Shown piece by piece: positions 16,388 to 24,974 of a stretch of 53,478 nucleotides of DNA. Under the pieces are notes generated by a model, which saw only the letters and a list, made by a program, of their open reading frames with translations, did not search any database and had not been told where the DNA came from. The translations under genes were made by a program, and so were the position numbers. Location: positions 1-53,478 of the forward strand of contig NZ_LXKA01000337.1 of the NCBI RefSeq assembly GCF_001645125.1, read 5' to 3'. The stretch comes from Paraburkholderia ginsengiterrae. GTDB taxonomy: Bacteria; Pseudomonadota; Gammaproteobacteria; Burkholderiales; Burkholderiaceae. The stretch's first letter is position 1. Every line of letters starts with the position of its first letter.

Positions 16388-16675
16388 ATGAAAGTGCGAG
16401 ATTTGCTGCGAAACCTGGAGGCGGCCGACGTGGATGCCGTCGTTCTATATCTCGCGCCATACGCCGATGAAAGCGAGGCCGATGAGATTGTTCAGGTCAG
16501 GGTCTCGAACGAACTCTGGACCTGCGAGCGCCACCGCTCCAAGGATGGTCGGATTGACAAGATTTATCACCCCGTGGTCGGCGGACTATCGCTTGCCTGG
16601 AACGAAACGACGGACCAGCATCGGCCCGAGCGCGCGGTCATCTTGTCTTCAACCCTAGGAGCTCAGTATGGCTAG
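16388..16675 (+). CDS. Unknown 95-residue protein
   Basis: It starts MKVRDLLRNLEAADVDAVV, continues LYLAPYADESEADEIVQV and ends in a short polar tail that overlaps the next start by eight bases. The opening resembles the M-x-V-x-[DE]-L-[LI]-x-x-L segment of small acidic proteins in Burkholderia accessory operons. An acidic middle (ADESEADE) could pair with one of the basic partners of this operon. No enzyme motif was seen. Confidence 0.6.
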   Translation: MKVRDLLRNLEAADVDAVVLYLAPYADESEADEIVQVRVSNELWTCERHRSKDGRIDKIYHPVVGGLSLAWNETTDQHRPERAVILSSTLGAQYG

Positions 16676-17669
16676 CGGCGGCTGGGATATCGCGATGCGC
16701 CGCATCGACCAGCAGTACGACCTCCCTCAATTTTTAGCCTCATCGCTTGTGCGCAAAATCGCAGCCAATGGCTTCCGGTTGCCGCCGACGGACCGCGTCA
16801 CGTTCCAAAAACTACCGGATGAGGTGATTGAGCGCATAGAGCAAATTGTCCGCGACGCCTACATCGAAGCCGGCGGAGATGTTGGCGGCGAAGTATTGAG
16901 CGAGCATCTCCGGCAGCAGTCATTAACTGCGCGGCGTGAAATGATTGCAAATGGAGAACTGCTGGCACCGAGTGACTTTAGGAAGCGCATCGGCGTGACT
17001 GAAAAGCGACTCGCGCTCCTTCTCGAAGATGGCAGCGTGTTCACCGTCGAGGTCGACGAAGCCTCATACATTCCTGCTCTGCTTGCAGCCCCGGCACATA
17101 ATCGAAGGCGCCTGCATGCAATTTGCCGAATCATCGTTCCTGCTCCGCCATTGAGCCGACTTGATTTCCTCTCGTCGCAGCGAGGTAGTTTGGGTGGGCG
17201 CCGTCCCCTCGATATGCTCGACAGCGACGTTGATTTCAAAGCGGTCAAAAGGATAGCTGCGGCGTGGGCAGCAGAGTGGTCGCGCACCGTCGTTAAGTTG
17301 TATGCGGGTGACCACCAACTCGAACCGAGCGATGTTGAACCGCTGTACACAGCGACAACGGAAATTGACCCTAGGAAACCGCTGTGGACACGAGCATCCG
17401 AAGCGCTTCACTTGCACGGACACGAATGGCCGCTAGACCCACATCGAGTGATTCCGATATTTACCCTATTCGTTTCGCGACAAGCGGTTGGGGATTCCAC
17501 GCCAACACCGGAAGCTTGCGTGCAAGTTCTTGTCGTCGGTGAGCGCATTCGAATCCGAATAGTCGCTGCCGCGGGCACTGTGCTCGGCTCGCAAATAATA
17601 ACGGCCGGCAAGTACAAGACGTTTGTTGACATAGCGAAGCAAGTCGTCGCTTATCTGCTCAAGCACTGA
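16668..17669 (+). CDS. Unknown 333-residue protein with a possible DNA-binding module
   Basis: An AGGAG site lies seven bases upstream of ATG 16668. The N-terminal part is helical (to about residue 95). The middle (about 97-150) starts FRKRIGVTEKRLALLLEDGSVF and continues to PALLAAP, which reads like a helix-turn-helix followed by a strand. Next come AICRIIVPAP and the striking SLGGRRPLDML motif, reminiscent of MbcA/Xre-type antitoxin C-termini. The last third is beta-rich. It is the largest gene of the cargo operon. A regulatory or nucleic-acid-binding role is inferred only. Confidence 0.6.
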   Translation: MASGGWDIAMRRIDQQYDLPQFLASSLVRKIAANGFRLPPTDRVTFQKLPDEVIERIEQIVRDAYIEAGGDVGGEVLSEHLRQQSLTARREMIANGELLAPSDFRKRIGVTEKRLALLLEDGSVFTVEVDEASYIPALLAAPAHNRRRLHAICRIIVPAPPLSRLDFLSSQRGSLGGRRPLDMLDSDVDFKAVKRIAAAWAAEWSRTVVKLYAGDHQLEPSDVEPLYTATTEIDPRKPLWTRASEALHLHGHEWPLDPHRVIPIFTLFVSRQAVGDSTPTPEACVQVLVVGERIRIRIVAAAGTVLGSQIITAGKYKTFVDIAKQVVAYLLKH

Positions 17670-17692
17670 CCATCGGCTGTGAGCCTGAGAAA

Positions 17693-18274
17693 ATGATAGA
17701 CCCCAACCCACCGATAGCAATCAGAGTAACCGTAAATGACAAGGACTTCACCGTCTCGTTGAGGGACGGACGCATATTTCGGATTCCATTGCGATGGTTT
17801 CCCCGATTGCTAGCAGCGACGCCCGACCAGCGAAACGATGTTCGGGTCTCCGCGTCCGGCGCAGAGCTGCATTGGGACCAACTTCACGAGGACATCCGCG
17901 TCAGCGGACTAATGCGTGACTACGAACCGCTTCTTCTTGACGAGACGTTGAGTTCACAGGTTCCCAACGACTTTCCTTGGGACACGACACCCGCATCACT
18001 CGCCGGCGCACAGCCCAAGCTCGCCGGGCGGAAAATTGCAGGACGTTTTGTGGTCGGTCTCACGGCGCCAGAACGCTATCAGCGATGGGATGTATGCGAG
18101 GACCTCGCGCAGCAGTTGATGCCAAAGGCACTCAAAGACGCGGCGAAGTTTCCCCAAAATTCGCGTGATGTGACGCTGCGGCGCATCAGACGGGCCATTG
18201 AAGGCAAAGGGTGGACGAGTGTTGTGGAGACGGATTGGCTGATAGAACGGCTTCGCGTCCTGCTTGAGCGGTAG
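17693..18274 (+). CDS. DUF2442 domain fused to a C-terminal domain with a HipA-like motif
   Basis: 193 residues. The N-terminal half (about 7-80) matches DUF2442: VTVNDKDFTVSLRDGR, IPLRWFPRLLAATP and a following GAELHWDQLHEDIRV strand. This domain is often found next to, or as, antitoxin-like proteins. After residue 98 the sequence reads PASLAGAQPKLAGRKI, a pattern like the GAQPK loop of HipA N-termini. A helical tail (CEDLAQQLMPKAL to LIERLRVLL) follows. It is the last gene of the coupled operon, 23 bases after the previous stop. Confidence 0.7.
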   Translation: MIDPNPPIAIRVTVNDKDFTVSLRDGRIFRIPLRWFPRLLAATPDQRNDVRVSASGAELHWDQLHEDIRVSGLMRDYEPLLLDETLSSQVPNDFPWDTTPASLAGAQPKLAGRKIAGRFVVGLTAPERYQRWDVCEDLAQQLMPKALKDAAKFPQNSRDVTLRRIRRAIEGKGWTSVVETDWLIERLRVLLER

Positions 18275-18420
18275 CATGCGACTGCACGAAGGCCCACATG
18301 TGCGTCGACCTGCTGCAAGTGTGGCGCGAAAACTAGTTGCTGCCGGCGGTGCCTACCCTGCGCAGCGACAACCGGCTGCGCACGTCGCTTTTGTCCGTGC
18401 GGCGAGAAAATCACGCAGAA

Positions 18421-18648
18421 GTGACTATCGTGACCATTGAAGAAGCAGCGAAATTTCTCTTCGTCAGCCGGGCGCACATTCGCCATCTTCTTGAGCGTGG
18501 AGAATTGGTCGGGGTCAAACGAGAGTATTCGGGCGGTCACGTCGATGTCGATACGACTTCGATTCAAGCGTATCGGGAAAAGCGCAGGGCAGCTCAGCGA
18601 GCCTATATGGATTCGCAGACCGAAGACAACGACCCGCCTGGGCTTTAG
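18421..18648 (+). CDS. Excisionase-fold (MerR-like HTH) DNA-binding protein, possible antitoxin
   Basis: 75 residues from GTG 18421. TIEEAAKFLFVSRAHIRHLL is a helix-turn-helix of the excisionase/AlpA type. A wing (ELVGVKREYSGGHVDVD) and a basic helix (IQAYREKRRAAQRAYMD) follow, then the tail TEDNDPPGL. Such proteins are common as antitoxins for PIN-type toxins or as recombination directionality factors. No toxin gene follows: the downstream DNA holds only fragments, so this may be an orphan. The upstream start at 18337 would add an unrelated arginine-rich stretch. Confidence 0.7.
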   Translation: MTIVTIEEAAKFLFVSRAHIRHLLERGELVGVKREYSGGHVDVDTTSIQAYREKRRAAQRAYMDSQTEDNDPPGL

Positions 18649-18696
18649 TACCCTCCATGAGCCCGCGATGGCCGTTCTGATAGAACCGCAACCATA

Positions 18697-18870
18697 GCTG
18701 ACTACCCGCGTTTCAGCGCAAGCGTGTGGGACCTCGTAGCTCAAGGGGGGCGCCACGGCGTTGAGGACATCAGCGCGACGGGGTTGTTGCGCAATGCGGA
18801 GTATCACGTCGTTCCTGAACGGCTGAAATCAGTAGAACGTGCCGTCAAATTCGACCTCGATGACCTGTAG
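18697..18870 (+). pseudogene. Start-less fragment, probable gene remnant
   Basis: An open stretch of 57 codons reads ADYPRFSASVWDLVAQGG and ends in KSVERAVKFDLDDL before a TAG. It looks like real protein sequence but has no ATG, GTG or TTG upstream before an in-frame stop. The same frame continues after the TAG with protein-like residues into the next gene. It is therefore read as a remnant. No family is recognised. Confidence 0.4.
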
Positions 18871-19086
18871 CTACCCAACTTCAGCCTCCGTGTCCGTATC
18901 AATCGACGAGAAGCCAGGTGTCCCATTTCCGGGCGTCTCCGAGAGCAAGTTCGATGTTTTGTCACGGAAGCGCTGCTTGACCCGCTGGGGCGAACGAAGG
19001 CAGTATCAGAGACGCGGTGCCATACCGGCGAACTGGCAGTGGACATGTGCCTGCCGGAACCCAACTCCATCGGTGAGGAGACGTCC

Positions 19087-19419
19087 ATGATAGAGGTGAC
19101 GAATACGTACGACCTGCAGCCAGGCGTGAATCTGGAGTCTTACGCCGAATGGGCTAGGAAGGCGGCGGAAGCTATTGTGCTGCAGCCAGGTCTGGTCGAA
19201 CTTCGCGCAAATCGGAATATGCTCGGCGCCCCGCAGATTCGAACGACCACCTGCTGGAGGTCTACAATCGACTGGGCGACGTTCGCAGACGGGCCATGGC
19301 GCGCGCTGGAGCAGGAATTACGGACCTTCGCGACGAATCTGAAGGTTGAGATGTGGGGACCGTCGCAGCTCCTGCCAATACCACTTCGTCCGGACCCAAC
19401 CGGCGGTGCCGGTGCATGA
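19087..19419 (+). CDS. Small protein resembling antibiotic-biosynthesis monooxygenase-like fold
   Basis: This 110-residue protein starts at ATG 19087 with GGTGAGGAG just upstream. The sequence has one ferredoxin-like half (VTNTYDLQPGVNLESYAEWA, then a helix and LVELRANRNMLG) and a second (ATFADGPWRALEQELRTFA ending VEMWGPSQLL). That layout is typical of small dimeric ABM-like proteins, although the family assignment rests on pattern only. The neighbourhood is decayed on both sides. Function is unknown. Confidence 0.5.
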   Translation: MIEVTNTYDLQPGVNLESYAEWARKAAEAIVLQPGLVELRANRNMLGAPQIRTTTCWRSTIDWATFADGPWRALEQELRTFATNLKVEMWGPSQLLPIPLRPDPTGGAGA

Positions 19420-19824
19420 GCAAACCCACGCGCGTCGTCAGCATCGAAACCGGTCGCGACAGTCCTTCCGAACGAGCTATTTTTCTGGTCGTCAGGCTCA
19501 CCTGACCCAGATGCTCGCGTGCTGTGGTCGCGAATTGCAGTCGGGCAGACACCGACTGTTTTCGTCAGAGGCGCGGTAACCATCATGCGCCACGGGACTG
19601 TGCGACGTGCGAATTGCACACTGCTTATGGTTCTCATCGCTCCTCAGTCGCCGCCATGGCAGAGAAGATGGCGTCGAACTCAGAACCAAAACATTGGACG
19701 TACTTCAGTCCGCGCCAGCGCCGCGACGATATAGCCTGATGCGTTCCTGTTTGACGACGAGCTGCGAGATTGTGCTATCTGACAATCGCATTGCACCAGA
19801 TGCCAGAATCGCGCGCAGAATCGA
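19420..19824. other. Gap with no supported gene
   Basis: Short rightward frames exist (for example 19519-19734), but none has a good start or family features. No hairpin or repeat stands out. The base composition is ordinary, and the stretch is probably decayed coding DNA between the cargo operon and the M20-like remnant. Confidence 0.4.
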
Positions 19825-20907
19825 CTAAATCGAATCCATCGCGAGCTCGGCAATAAGCCCTTTCAGTCCTGCACTGCACCTGGCGAGCTGTGCCAATTCG
19901 ACATACTCGTTTTCGGCCGCAATCAACCGCGGTTGACCCGGTCCCCAAGAGAGGCTTAAGTGCTCTTCGCTGGAGGCGTCAGAACTGTCCAATCTTGTGC
20001 CTCCAGTGTTGTTTCCTGATAACGCGAGTGTCTTGCTCAACGCGTCGAACGCGTTGGCCCCTTGATGACAGGGACCTTTGATAGCGACGGAACCAATGTC
20101 GTTCGAGACCGAGCAAACCCCGGCGCCAGCTTGACGAACAACGGTACTCAAATCCATGCTACGAGCACGAGGCGGTGAAGTTATCTCGTCAAGCGCTGAA
20201 GTGGGTGCAGGCACTGCGACCAGCTGAGTTTCCAGGCGCGCAAATGCGCGAAGCGCCGCGGCTTTTGACGCCGCATCAATGCCCAACTGGCCTCCGGTGG
20301 AGACATGGAACGGACGGGTATTGGGACCCGTCTGCCTCCATTTGTGGCCCACTACGACTTGCATGTTCGTTGGACGGCCCGATATTGAAGCAACAGGACG
20401 CACGTCATCGATGAATTCCGAAACGGCATTGTCAATTGCAGATGCCCGACCGTTGGTTGTTCGCGGGCTGTAGCAGAGTGCAATGTGTATCGGACAGGAC
20501 AGCGTCGCGGAAGCCATCACCGGCACTAACCCCAATAGCAAACCGACGAACCCTTTCATGCTGCAGGCTCCTCTGCCATAGAGACGACCGTTCCGAATCA
20601 CCGGGCGGAACGGATTCGAGTCCCAAGTTTGCCCCGCTACCGAGGCAACGTCGCAGTTGGCGGCAAACACGATGCCACCTAGGATGTCGCCGGACGCGTC
20701 GGGAACACTTGCAAATAGCGTCCCAGAACCGGTCATCGGTCTTGCGACAGTCGTAACACGCACTCGTCTCATGGACAGGTATTCTTTGACGACACTGACG
20801 AGCGCCAGGTTACCGCTACATGCGGTCGTATCGATTCGGATTAGTTTCTCGACCCAATCTAACGAGTCAACCTCGGCTCGCACCGGGGACAAGGCAATGT
20901 CGGTCAT
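19825..20907 (-). CDS. M20/ArgE-like protein without metal ligands (probable non-catalytic or decaying)
   Basis: A 360-residue frame follows acetylornithine deacetylase from VAGQTWDSNPF and GRLYGRGACSMKG to GRPTNMQVVVGHK. In active M20 enzymes the first block is preceded by a G-H-T-D zinc ligand, the second ends DMKG, and an E-E pair follows. Here these read A-N-C-D, SMKG and no E-E pair, so the zinc site is gone. The frame is uninterrupted but shorter than typical (about 385), and the C-terminal half aligns poorly. It is likely a relaxed pseudogene. A binding-only role cannot be excluded. ATG 20907 is chosen because it begins the conserved part. Confidence 0.6.
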   Translation of the reverse strand: MTDIALSPVRAEVDSLDWVEKLIRIDTTACSGNLALVSVVKEYLSMRRVRVTTVARPMTGSGTLFASVPDASGDILGGIVFAANCDVASVAGQTWDSNPFRPVIRNGRLYGRGACSMKGFVGLLLGLVPVMASATLSCPIHIALCYSPRTTNGRASAIDNAVSEFIDDVRPVASISGRPTNMQVVVGHKWRQTGPNTRPFHVSTGGQLGIDAASKAAALRAFARLETQLVAVPAPTSALDEITSPPRARSMDLSTVVRQAGAGVCSVSNDIGSVAIKGPCHQGANAFDALSKTLALSGNNTGGTRLDSSDASSEEHLSLSWGPGQPRLIAAENEYVELAQLARCSAGLKGLIAELAMDSI

Positions 20908-21037
20908 TTGATTCGTTATCTGATGGCATTGCTTGTGGCCGGCAGCATTCTCCAGCCGCCAGCACACGCAATCAAGTTGTTCGTCATGACGCAGTCGCTG
21001 CTCACGAGTCGCGACTGCGCCATGAAGCTTATGGGGA

Positions 21038-21650
21038 CTAGTGCTGCACGCCGACGCTGTCTCGCTTGCCGTCTGCATACGTGTACAACGTGAGCGTTGC
21101 GTCCTTCACATCGCCCTTCGAATCGAAACGAGTTTCGCCGATGACACCCTTGTAGTCGGTCTTCTTGAGAAAGGACAAATACTTGGCCGGGTCGGAAGAG
21201 TTCGCCCGCTTCATCGCGTCGACCAGAATCATTACCGCGTCGTAGGCATACGGCGCGTAGATGACTACTTCCTGGCCATTTTTCTGTTTGAAGCGTTCTT
21301 TAAACTTGTCCATCCCCGCCTGATATTCGGAAGTGATGCCGCCGGCTTCCGCGCAGACAACTTGTCTGCTTTGCAACGAAGTACCTGCGAGCGCTGGAAG
21401 TTCTCCCGTGCAAATGCCGTCACCCCCATGAACTTCGATGCCATGTTCAGTTGCTGCATCTGCTTGAGCATCGGGCCGCCTTGCGCGTCCATGCCACCAT
21501 AGAACACAACATCGGGTGCGGTTCCCTTGACCGCCGTCAGGACGCCACGAAAATCGGTTGCCTTGTCGGTCGTAAATTGACGGGTCGAGAGCTTCGCACC
21601 TGCAGCTGTAGCGGCCGCAAGAAACTCGTCCGCGATACCTTGACCGCATG
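21038..21650 (-). pseudogene. Broken LivK-type branched-chain amino-acid binding protein
   Basis: Only the C-terminal 200 codons remain. The upstream part (ACGQGIADEFLAAATAAGAK to LKQMQQLNMASKFMG) and the downstream part (GDGICTGELPALAG to the end YADGKRDSVGVQH) are in different frames. The switch lies in a run of five Gs near 21423-21429, where one additional G would restore FMGGDG. The signal peptide and first lobe are missing, with an in-frame TAA just before the first recognisable residues. Two lesions make it a pseudogene even if the G-run change is a sequencing error. Confidence 0.8.
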
Positions 21651-21694
21651 CGCATTACGTGGCTTCCCTGCTGGTCATCTGTGTCGGGCTCGAG

Positions 21695-22072
21695 CTACAC
21701 CACGGCTAAAGTCCTCGCAGATTTGAACGCCTCTCTTAGTTCCGCAGCCGATACCATCGCTATCTGCCGTTCGAAGGTAGAAATGAGACTGCACATCGCC
21801 GGGATGTCCCGGTCTTCGATTAGCCAGCGGCCGGCATCGAGCCCCGACCGAACGGCCCGTTTCATTGCGTCCTCGGCCGCTCCTGCCCTCCGTTGTGTCA
21901 GGTCACCGTGTCCCCGCCGCGCGAGGATGCCGGCAACGACCGTGACTTCAAATAACGTTTTTGCGGTCGACGCTGTGCCGCGGGAAGAGTACGTGGCTTG
22001 CAGCGCAAGGTGGCAGCGGACGGCGAGGAAAGTGACGGCTTCTGCCGACAACCTTCCGGAACACACTTTCAT
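21695..22072 (-). CDS. Hypothetical protein
   Basis: A 125-residue soluble, helical protein with motifs RCHLALQATYSSRG, VTVVAGILARRGHGDLTQRR, GAAEDAMKRAVRSGLDAG and MCSLISTFERQIAMVS. The regular helix spacing and low bias suggest a genuine gene. I have a faint recollection of similar uncharacterised Burkholderia proteins but no function. No signal, membrane or metal motif is present. It lies between the LivK remnant and the acyl-CoA cluster and is not obviously part of either. Confidence 0.55.
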   Translation of the reverse strand: MKVCSGRLSAEAVTFLAVRCHLALQATYSSRGTASTAKTLFEVTVVAGILARRGHGDLTQRRAGAAEDAMKRAVRSGLDAGRWLIEDRDIPAMCSLISTFERQIAMVSAAELREAFKSARTLAVV

Positions 22073-22169
22073 GCAGGGAAGTCCTCATACTGCTTAACGA
22101 TTGGGCGCGACCGCAATCGTCTCGACATGTCGGCTTTTCGTCGACGACGAACGTCCGGTCAGGCCCTAC

Positions 22170-22967
22170 TCAATGTGCACCCCATGTCGGCAAGCGTTTT
22201 TCTAGGAATGCATTAATACCTTCTGACGCGTCGTCTTCCATCATGTTTTGCGCCATGACTTCGCCAGCGAACGCGTACGCCTCGGTAAGAGGCATCTCGA
22301 GCTGACGATAGAACATGTACTTCCCATGGCGAATTGCGGCCGGACTTTTCGAGACAATCTCGCACACTTTGCCGGCTATCACCGAATCGAGAGACTCGTC
22401 AGGAACGACCGCGTTCACGAGACCGGACTCGGCTGCAACTGACGCATCCACGAATCGACCGGTGACTAGCATCTCGAACGCCCTCTTTCTCGACACATTG
22501 CGTGACAGTGCGACTGCCGGCGTTGAGCAGAACAGGCCCACGTTGATACCCGAAACCGCAAACCTCGCTGACTGTGCGGCGAAGGCCAAATCGCAACTCG
22601 CGACAAGCTGGCAGCCAGCGGCTGTCGCCAATCCGTGAACGCGAGCGATAACCGGCACATCAAGACTTTGAATCGATTGCATGACGCCGCAGCACTTTGT
22701 GAAGAGTGCGCGATAGTAGTCCAGCGACGGCTTGCTTCGCATCTCCCTAAGGTCGTGTCCGGCACAAAACGCCTTTCCCGCAGCGCCCAGAATTACGCAA
22801 CGCACGCTCGTATCTGTCCGCACATGGTTCAAGGCATTCGCCAGCGCGCCGAGCAGTTCTTCTGACAGTGCGTTGAACTGATTGGGTCGGTTTAGTGTGA
22901 TGGTCACCACGTCGGCCTGCCGTTCCACGAGAACCATTGCGCCACCTGAGTTTTCATCGCTCTCCAC
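22170..22967 (-). CDS. Enoyl-CoA hydratase/isomerase family protein
   Basis: This 265-residue crotonase-fold enzyme starts at GTG 22967 with GGAGG five bases before it. The CoA-binding and oxyanion elements are clear: NRPNQFNALS, AFCAGHDLREM, and the second oxyanion block GLATAAGCQLVASCDLAFA. The catalytic glutamates of classic hydratases are not both present at the usual places (residues around GINVGLFCSTPAVAL instead of a G-x-x-PE motif). The exact reaction (hydratase, isomerase or hydrolase) is therefore open. It belongs to the leftward acyl-CoA cluster. Confidence 0.85.
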   Translation of the reverse strand: MESDENSGGAMVLVERQADVVTITLNRPNQFNALSEELLGALANALNHVRTDTSVRCVILGAAGKAFCAGHDLREMRSKPSLDYYRALFTKCCGVMQSIQSLDVPVIARVHGLATAAGCQLVASCDLAFAAQSARFAVSGINVGLFCSTPAVALSRNVSRKRAFEMLVTGRFVDASVAAESGLVNAVVPDESLDSVIAGKVCEIVSKSPAAIRHGKYMFYRQLEMPLTEAYAFAGEVMAQNMMEDDASEGINAFLEKRLPTWGAH

Positions 22968-22991
22968 GACTGCCTCCGATATTGAAGTGCG

Positions 22992-23462
22992 TCACGCCGA
23001 AATCAGGTTGAGGTCCATTCGATGAACCGTCACGGTCGCCGTAATCGAATTCGCGATAAAACAGCGCTTGTGAGCTGCGTTGTGGAGCCTTTCCAGTGCG
23101 ACTGCATCCGGCTTCTTATCGCCTCCAAACCTTACCTCAGGGCAGAGGTCGATGGTGTTGACCGCCATCCCGCCATTCGCATCTTTACCGAGCCGACCAA
23201 TCGGGTGGTCCTCATAGGATTCGATGAGATAACCCTGCGCGTCGGCAATGGCGAGAAAAAATAGCATGTGGCAACTTGCCAGTGATGCAACCAGCAATTG
23301 TTCAGGGTCCGCTGCGTTTGCATCACCCATGTAATCGACGGACGCCGACACGGTGACGTGCTGATTGCCGCCGAGCACTGCAGAGTGATTGCGCGAGTAT
23401 GAATCTGCTTTTTCCGGGTGCGCCGCGCGCTGCCACCGTAACGCCGTCTTGTGCTCAGACAT
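22992..23462 (-). CDS. OsmC family protein
   Basis: A 156-residue OsmC/Ohr-fold protein with the family blocks DPEQLLVASLASCHMLFF (the first cysteine of the redox pair) and HNAAHKRCFIANSI (the second). Both cysteines are present, so a hydroperoxide-reductase type activity is possible. The N-terminus (YSRNHSAVLGGNQHVTVS) is the usual strand pair. Organic hydroperoxide detoxification is the known role of the family. The particular substrate is not known. The ATG at 23462 (MSEHK) is preferred over an upstream GTG-like start. Confidence 0.85.
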   Translation of the reverse strand: MSEHKTALRWQRAAHPEKADSYSRNHSAVLGGNQHVTVSASVDYMGDANAADPEQLLVASLASCHMLFFLAIADAQGYLIESYEDHPIGRLGKDANGGMAVNTIDLCPEVRFGGDKKPDAVALERLHNAAHKRCFIANSITATVTVHRMDLNLISA

Positions 23463-23691
23463 TCTGCACCTCAATGGTTGATTTCGTCTCGCGCCGAGCT
23501 TGCTTCGTCACGAGAATGAGGAAATGCTACTGAGAATGAGCTGGACGGTAAAACGATGAATACTAGCCCGCAGGCATAGACAGGCTTAATCAAGAGCCTC
23601 GGGAACAGAGCTTGCCTCGGCGCGAGCAAGGCAACGAAATCGTTGGTAGGTCATCTTCATCAGTTAACCAAGCCGTTTGCTTGCACTAGTT

Positions 23692-24906
23692 TCACGCGAC
23701 TGGCGCCTTCAGCAGCGGGCGCATTCCCAATAACCCTAGAATCGGTCCGGGCACCAGGAGCCACGCTACATGGACGCCCCAGGAACTGACCAGCGGGGCT
23801 GTCAGGCTGATGGAAACGACCGTCATCGCGAAGCCGATAGCGTTCTGGATGGCAAGCGCACCGCCGACCAGTTCGGGCGGACACGCCTGGGAGGAGATTG
23901 CGGAAAATTGTGGAGAATCCGCAATGACGGTTGCGCCCCAAACCAGGAGCAGCGCAAATAGCCACATTGCGTCCAGTTTTCCGGCTGTTAGAGCGAACAC
24001 CACGCAGCACAGGCCGGAGGTAAGCAAACTGATTGCGGCGACCCGCGCACTGTCGAGTAATCGGCTCGCCATGCCACCGCCAATACAACCGAGCGCTCCG
24101 ATTCCGATGATGACGAATGCGATGAGAGAAGGTGCGCTCACACCAAGCCGGTCGGCCAGATGAGTTTGTGCAATAAGTGCAGGCACGAGTGCCCAGAAGG
24201 CATACAACTCCCACATGTGACCGAAATACCCGAATGTCCCTGCGCGAAATGCCCTGAGTTTGAAAACCCGCAGAATGCTAGTCTGGACTTCCTGATTGCG
24301 ACTAGGCGCCGAAAGATAGGGTCCATCACCCAGCCATGAAATCAATGCGGCAGCTAGAAAAGCAAGCACCGACGCTGCGGTCATCACTGCTGTCCATGGC
24401 AACGCACGGCTCGCGAGATGAAGCGCTTGAGGCAAGGCGGTGCCGAGCGTGAGCATCGCAACCAGTAGCGACAATGCGGCCCCGCGTTGCTGCGGAGCCC
24501 AGCTCACAACCAGTTTCATGCCGACGGGATAGATACCGGCCAGACAGATACCCACGCAGTAACGGAGCATGATTGCCGTCAACAGTCCAGTGGACAGATA
24601 GGCGAAAGCCAGATTGAAAAGCGCGCCGAGTATCGCGCTCACTACGAACAGCCGGCTTGCCTTGAACCGGTCGGCGAGCCCTCCTAAGGCTAGCGTTAGC
24701 GTTCCAGTGATGAATCCCAGTTGCACGGCGCTGGTTAACCATCCGATTTCGGTCGCACCGATACCCCACGCCCGCTTCAGGTCGTCGGCTGCCGCATTCG
24801 CGCTAAACCAGAGCGACGTTCCGAAAAGCTGGGCCAGGGCGACGATGAGTACAGGCGACACACGGCGGCGTGCATCCTCGGATTTGAGGGGAATTGAAGA
24901 ACTCAT
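23692..24906 (-). CDS. MFS transporter
   Basis: 404 residues with twelve predicted membrane helices, ending in a short basic tail. The loop between helices 2 and 3 has the MFS signature (GGLADRFKASR), and the start reads LFGTSLWFSANAAADDL, typical of CynX/NNP-like importers. It probably moves a small organic anion across the inner membrane. The position next to the acyl-CoA cluster and another carrier suggests uptake of a precursor of that pathway. The substrate is not readable. Confidence 0.8.
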   Translation of the reverse strand: MSSSIPLKSEDARRRVSPVLIVALAQLFGTSLWFSANAAADDLKRAWGIGATEIGWLTSAVQLGFITGTLTLALGGLADRFKASRLFVVSAILGALFNLAFAYLSTGLLTAIMLRYCVGICLAGIYPVGMKLVVSWAPQQRGAALSLLVAMLTLGTALPQALHLASRALPWTAVMTAASVLAFLAAALISWLGDGPYLSAPSRNQEVQTSILRVFKLRAFRAGTFGYFGHMWELYAFWALVPALIAQTHLADRLGVSAPSLIAFVIIGIGALGCIGGGMASRLLDSARVAAISLLTSGLCCVVFALTAGKLDAMWLFALLLVWGATVIADSPQFSAISSQACPPELVGGALAIQNAIGFAMTVVSISLTAPLVSSWGVHVAWLLVPGPILGLLGMRPLLKAPVA

Positions 24907-24974
24907 ACGAAGACCAAGGAAGAATTAGAGCTTGCAAAGCCAGGAGCGACGGCGGTCCGCCGTCGCTCCTCTCG

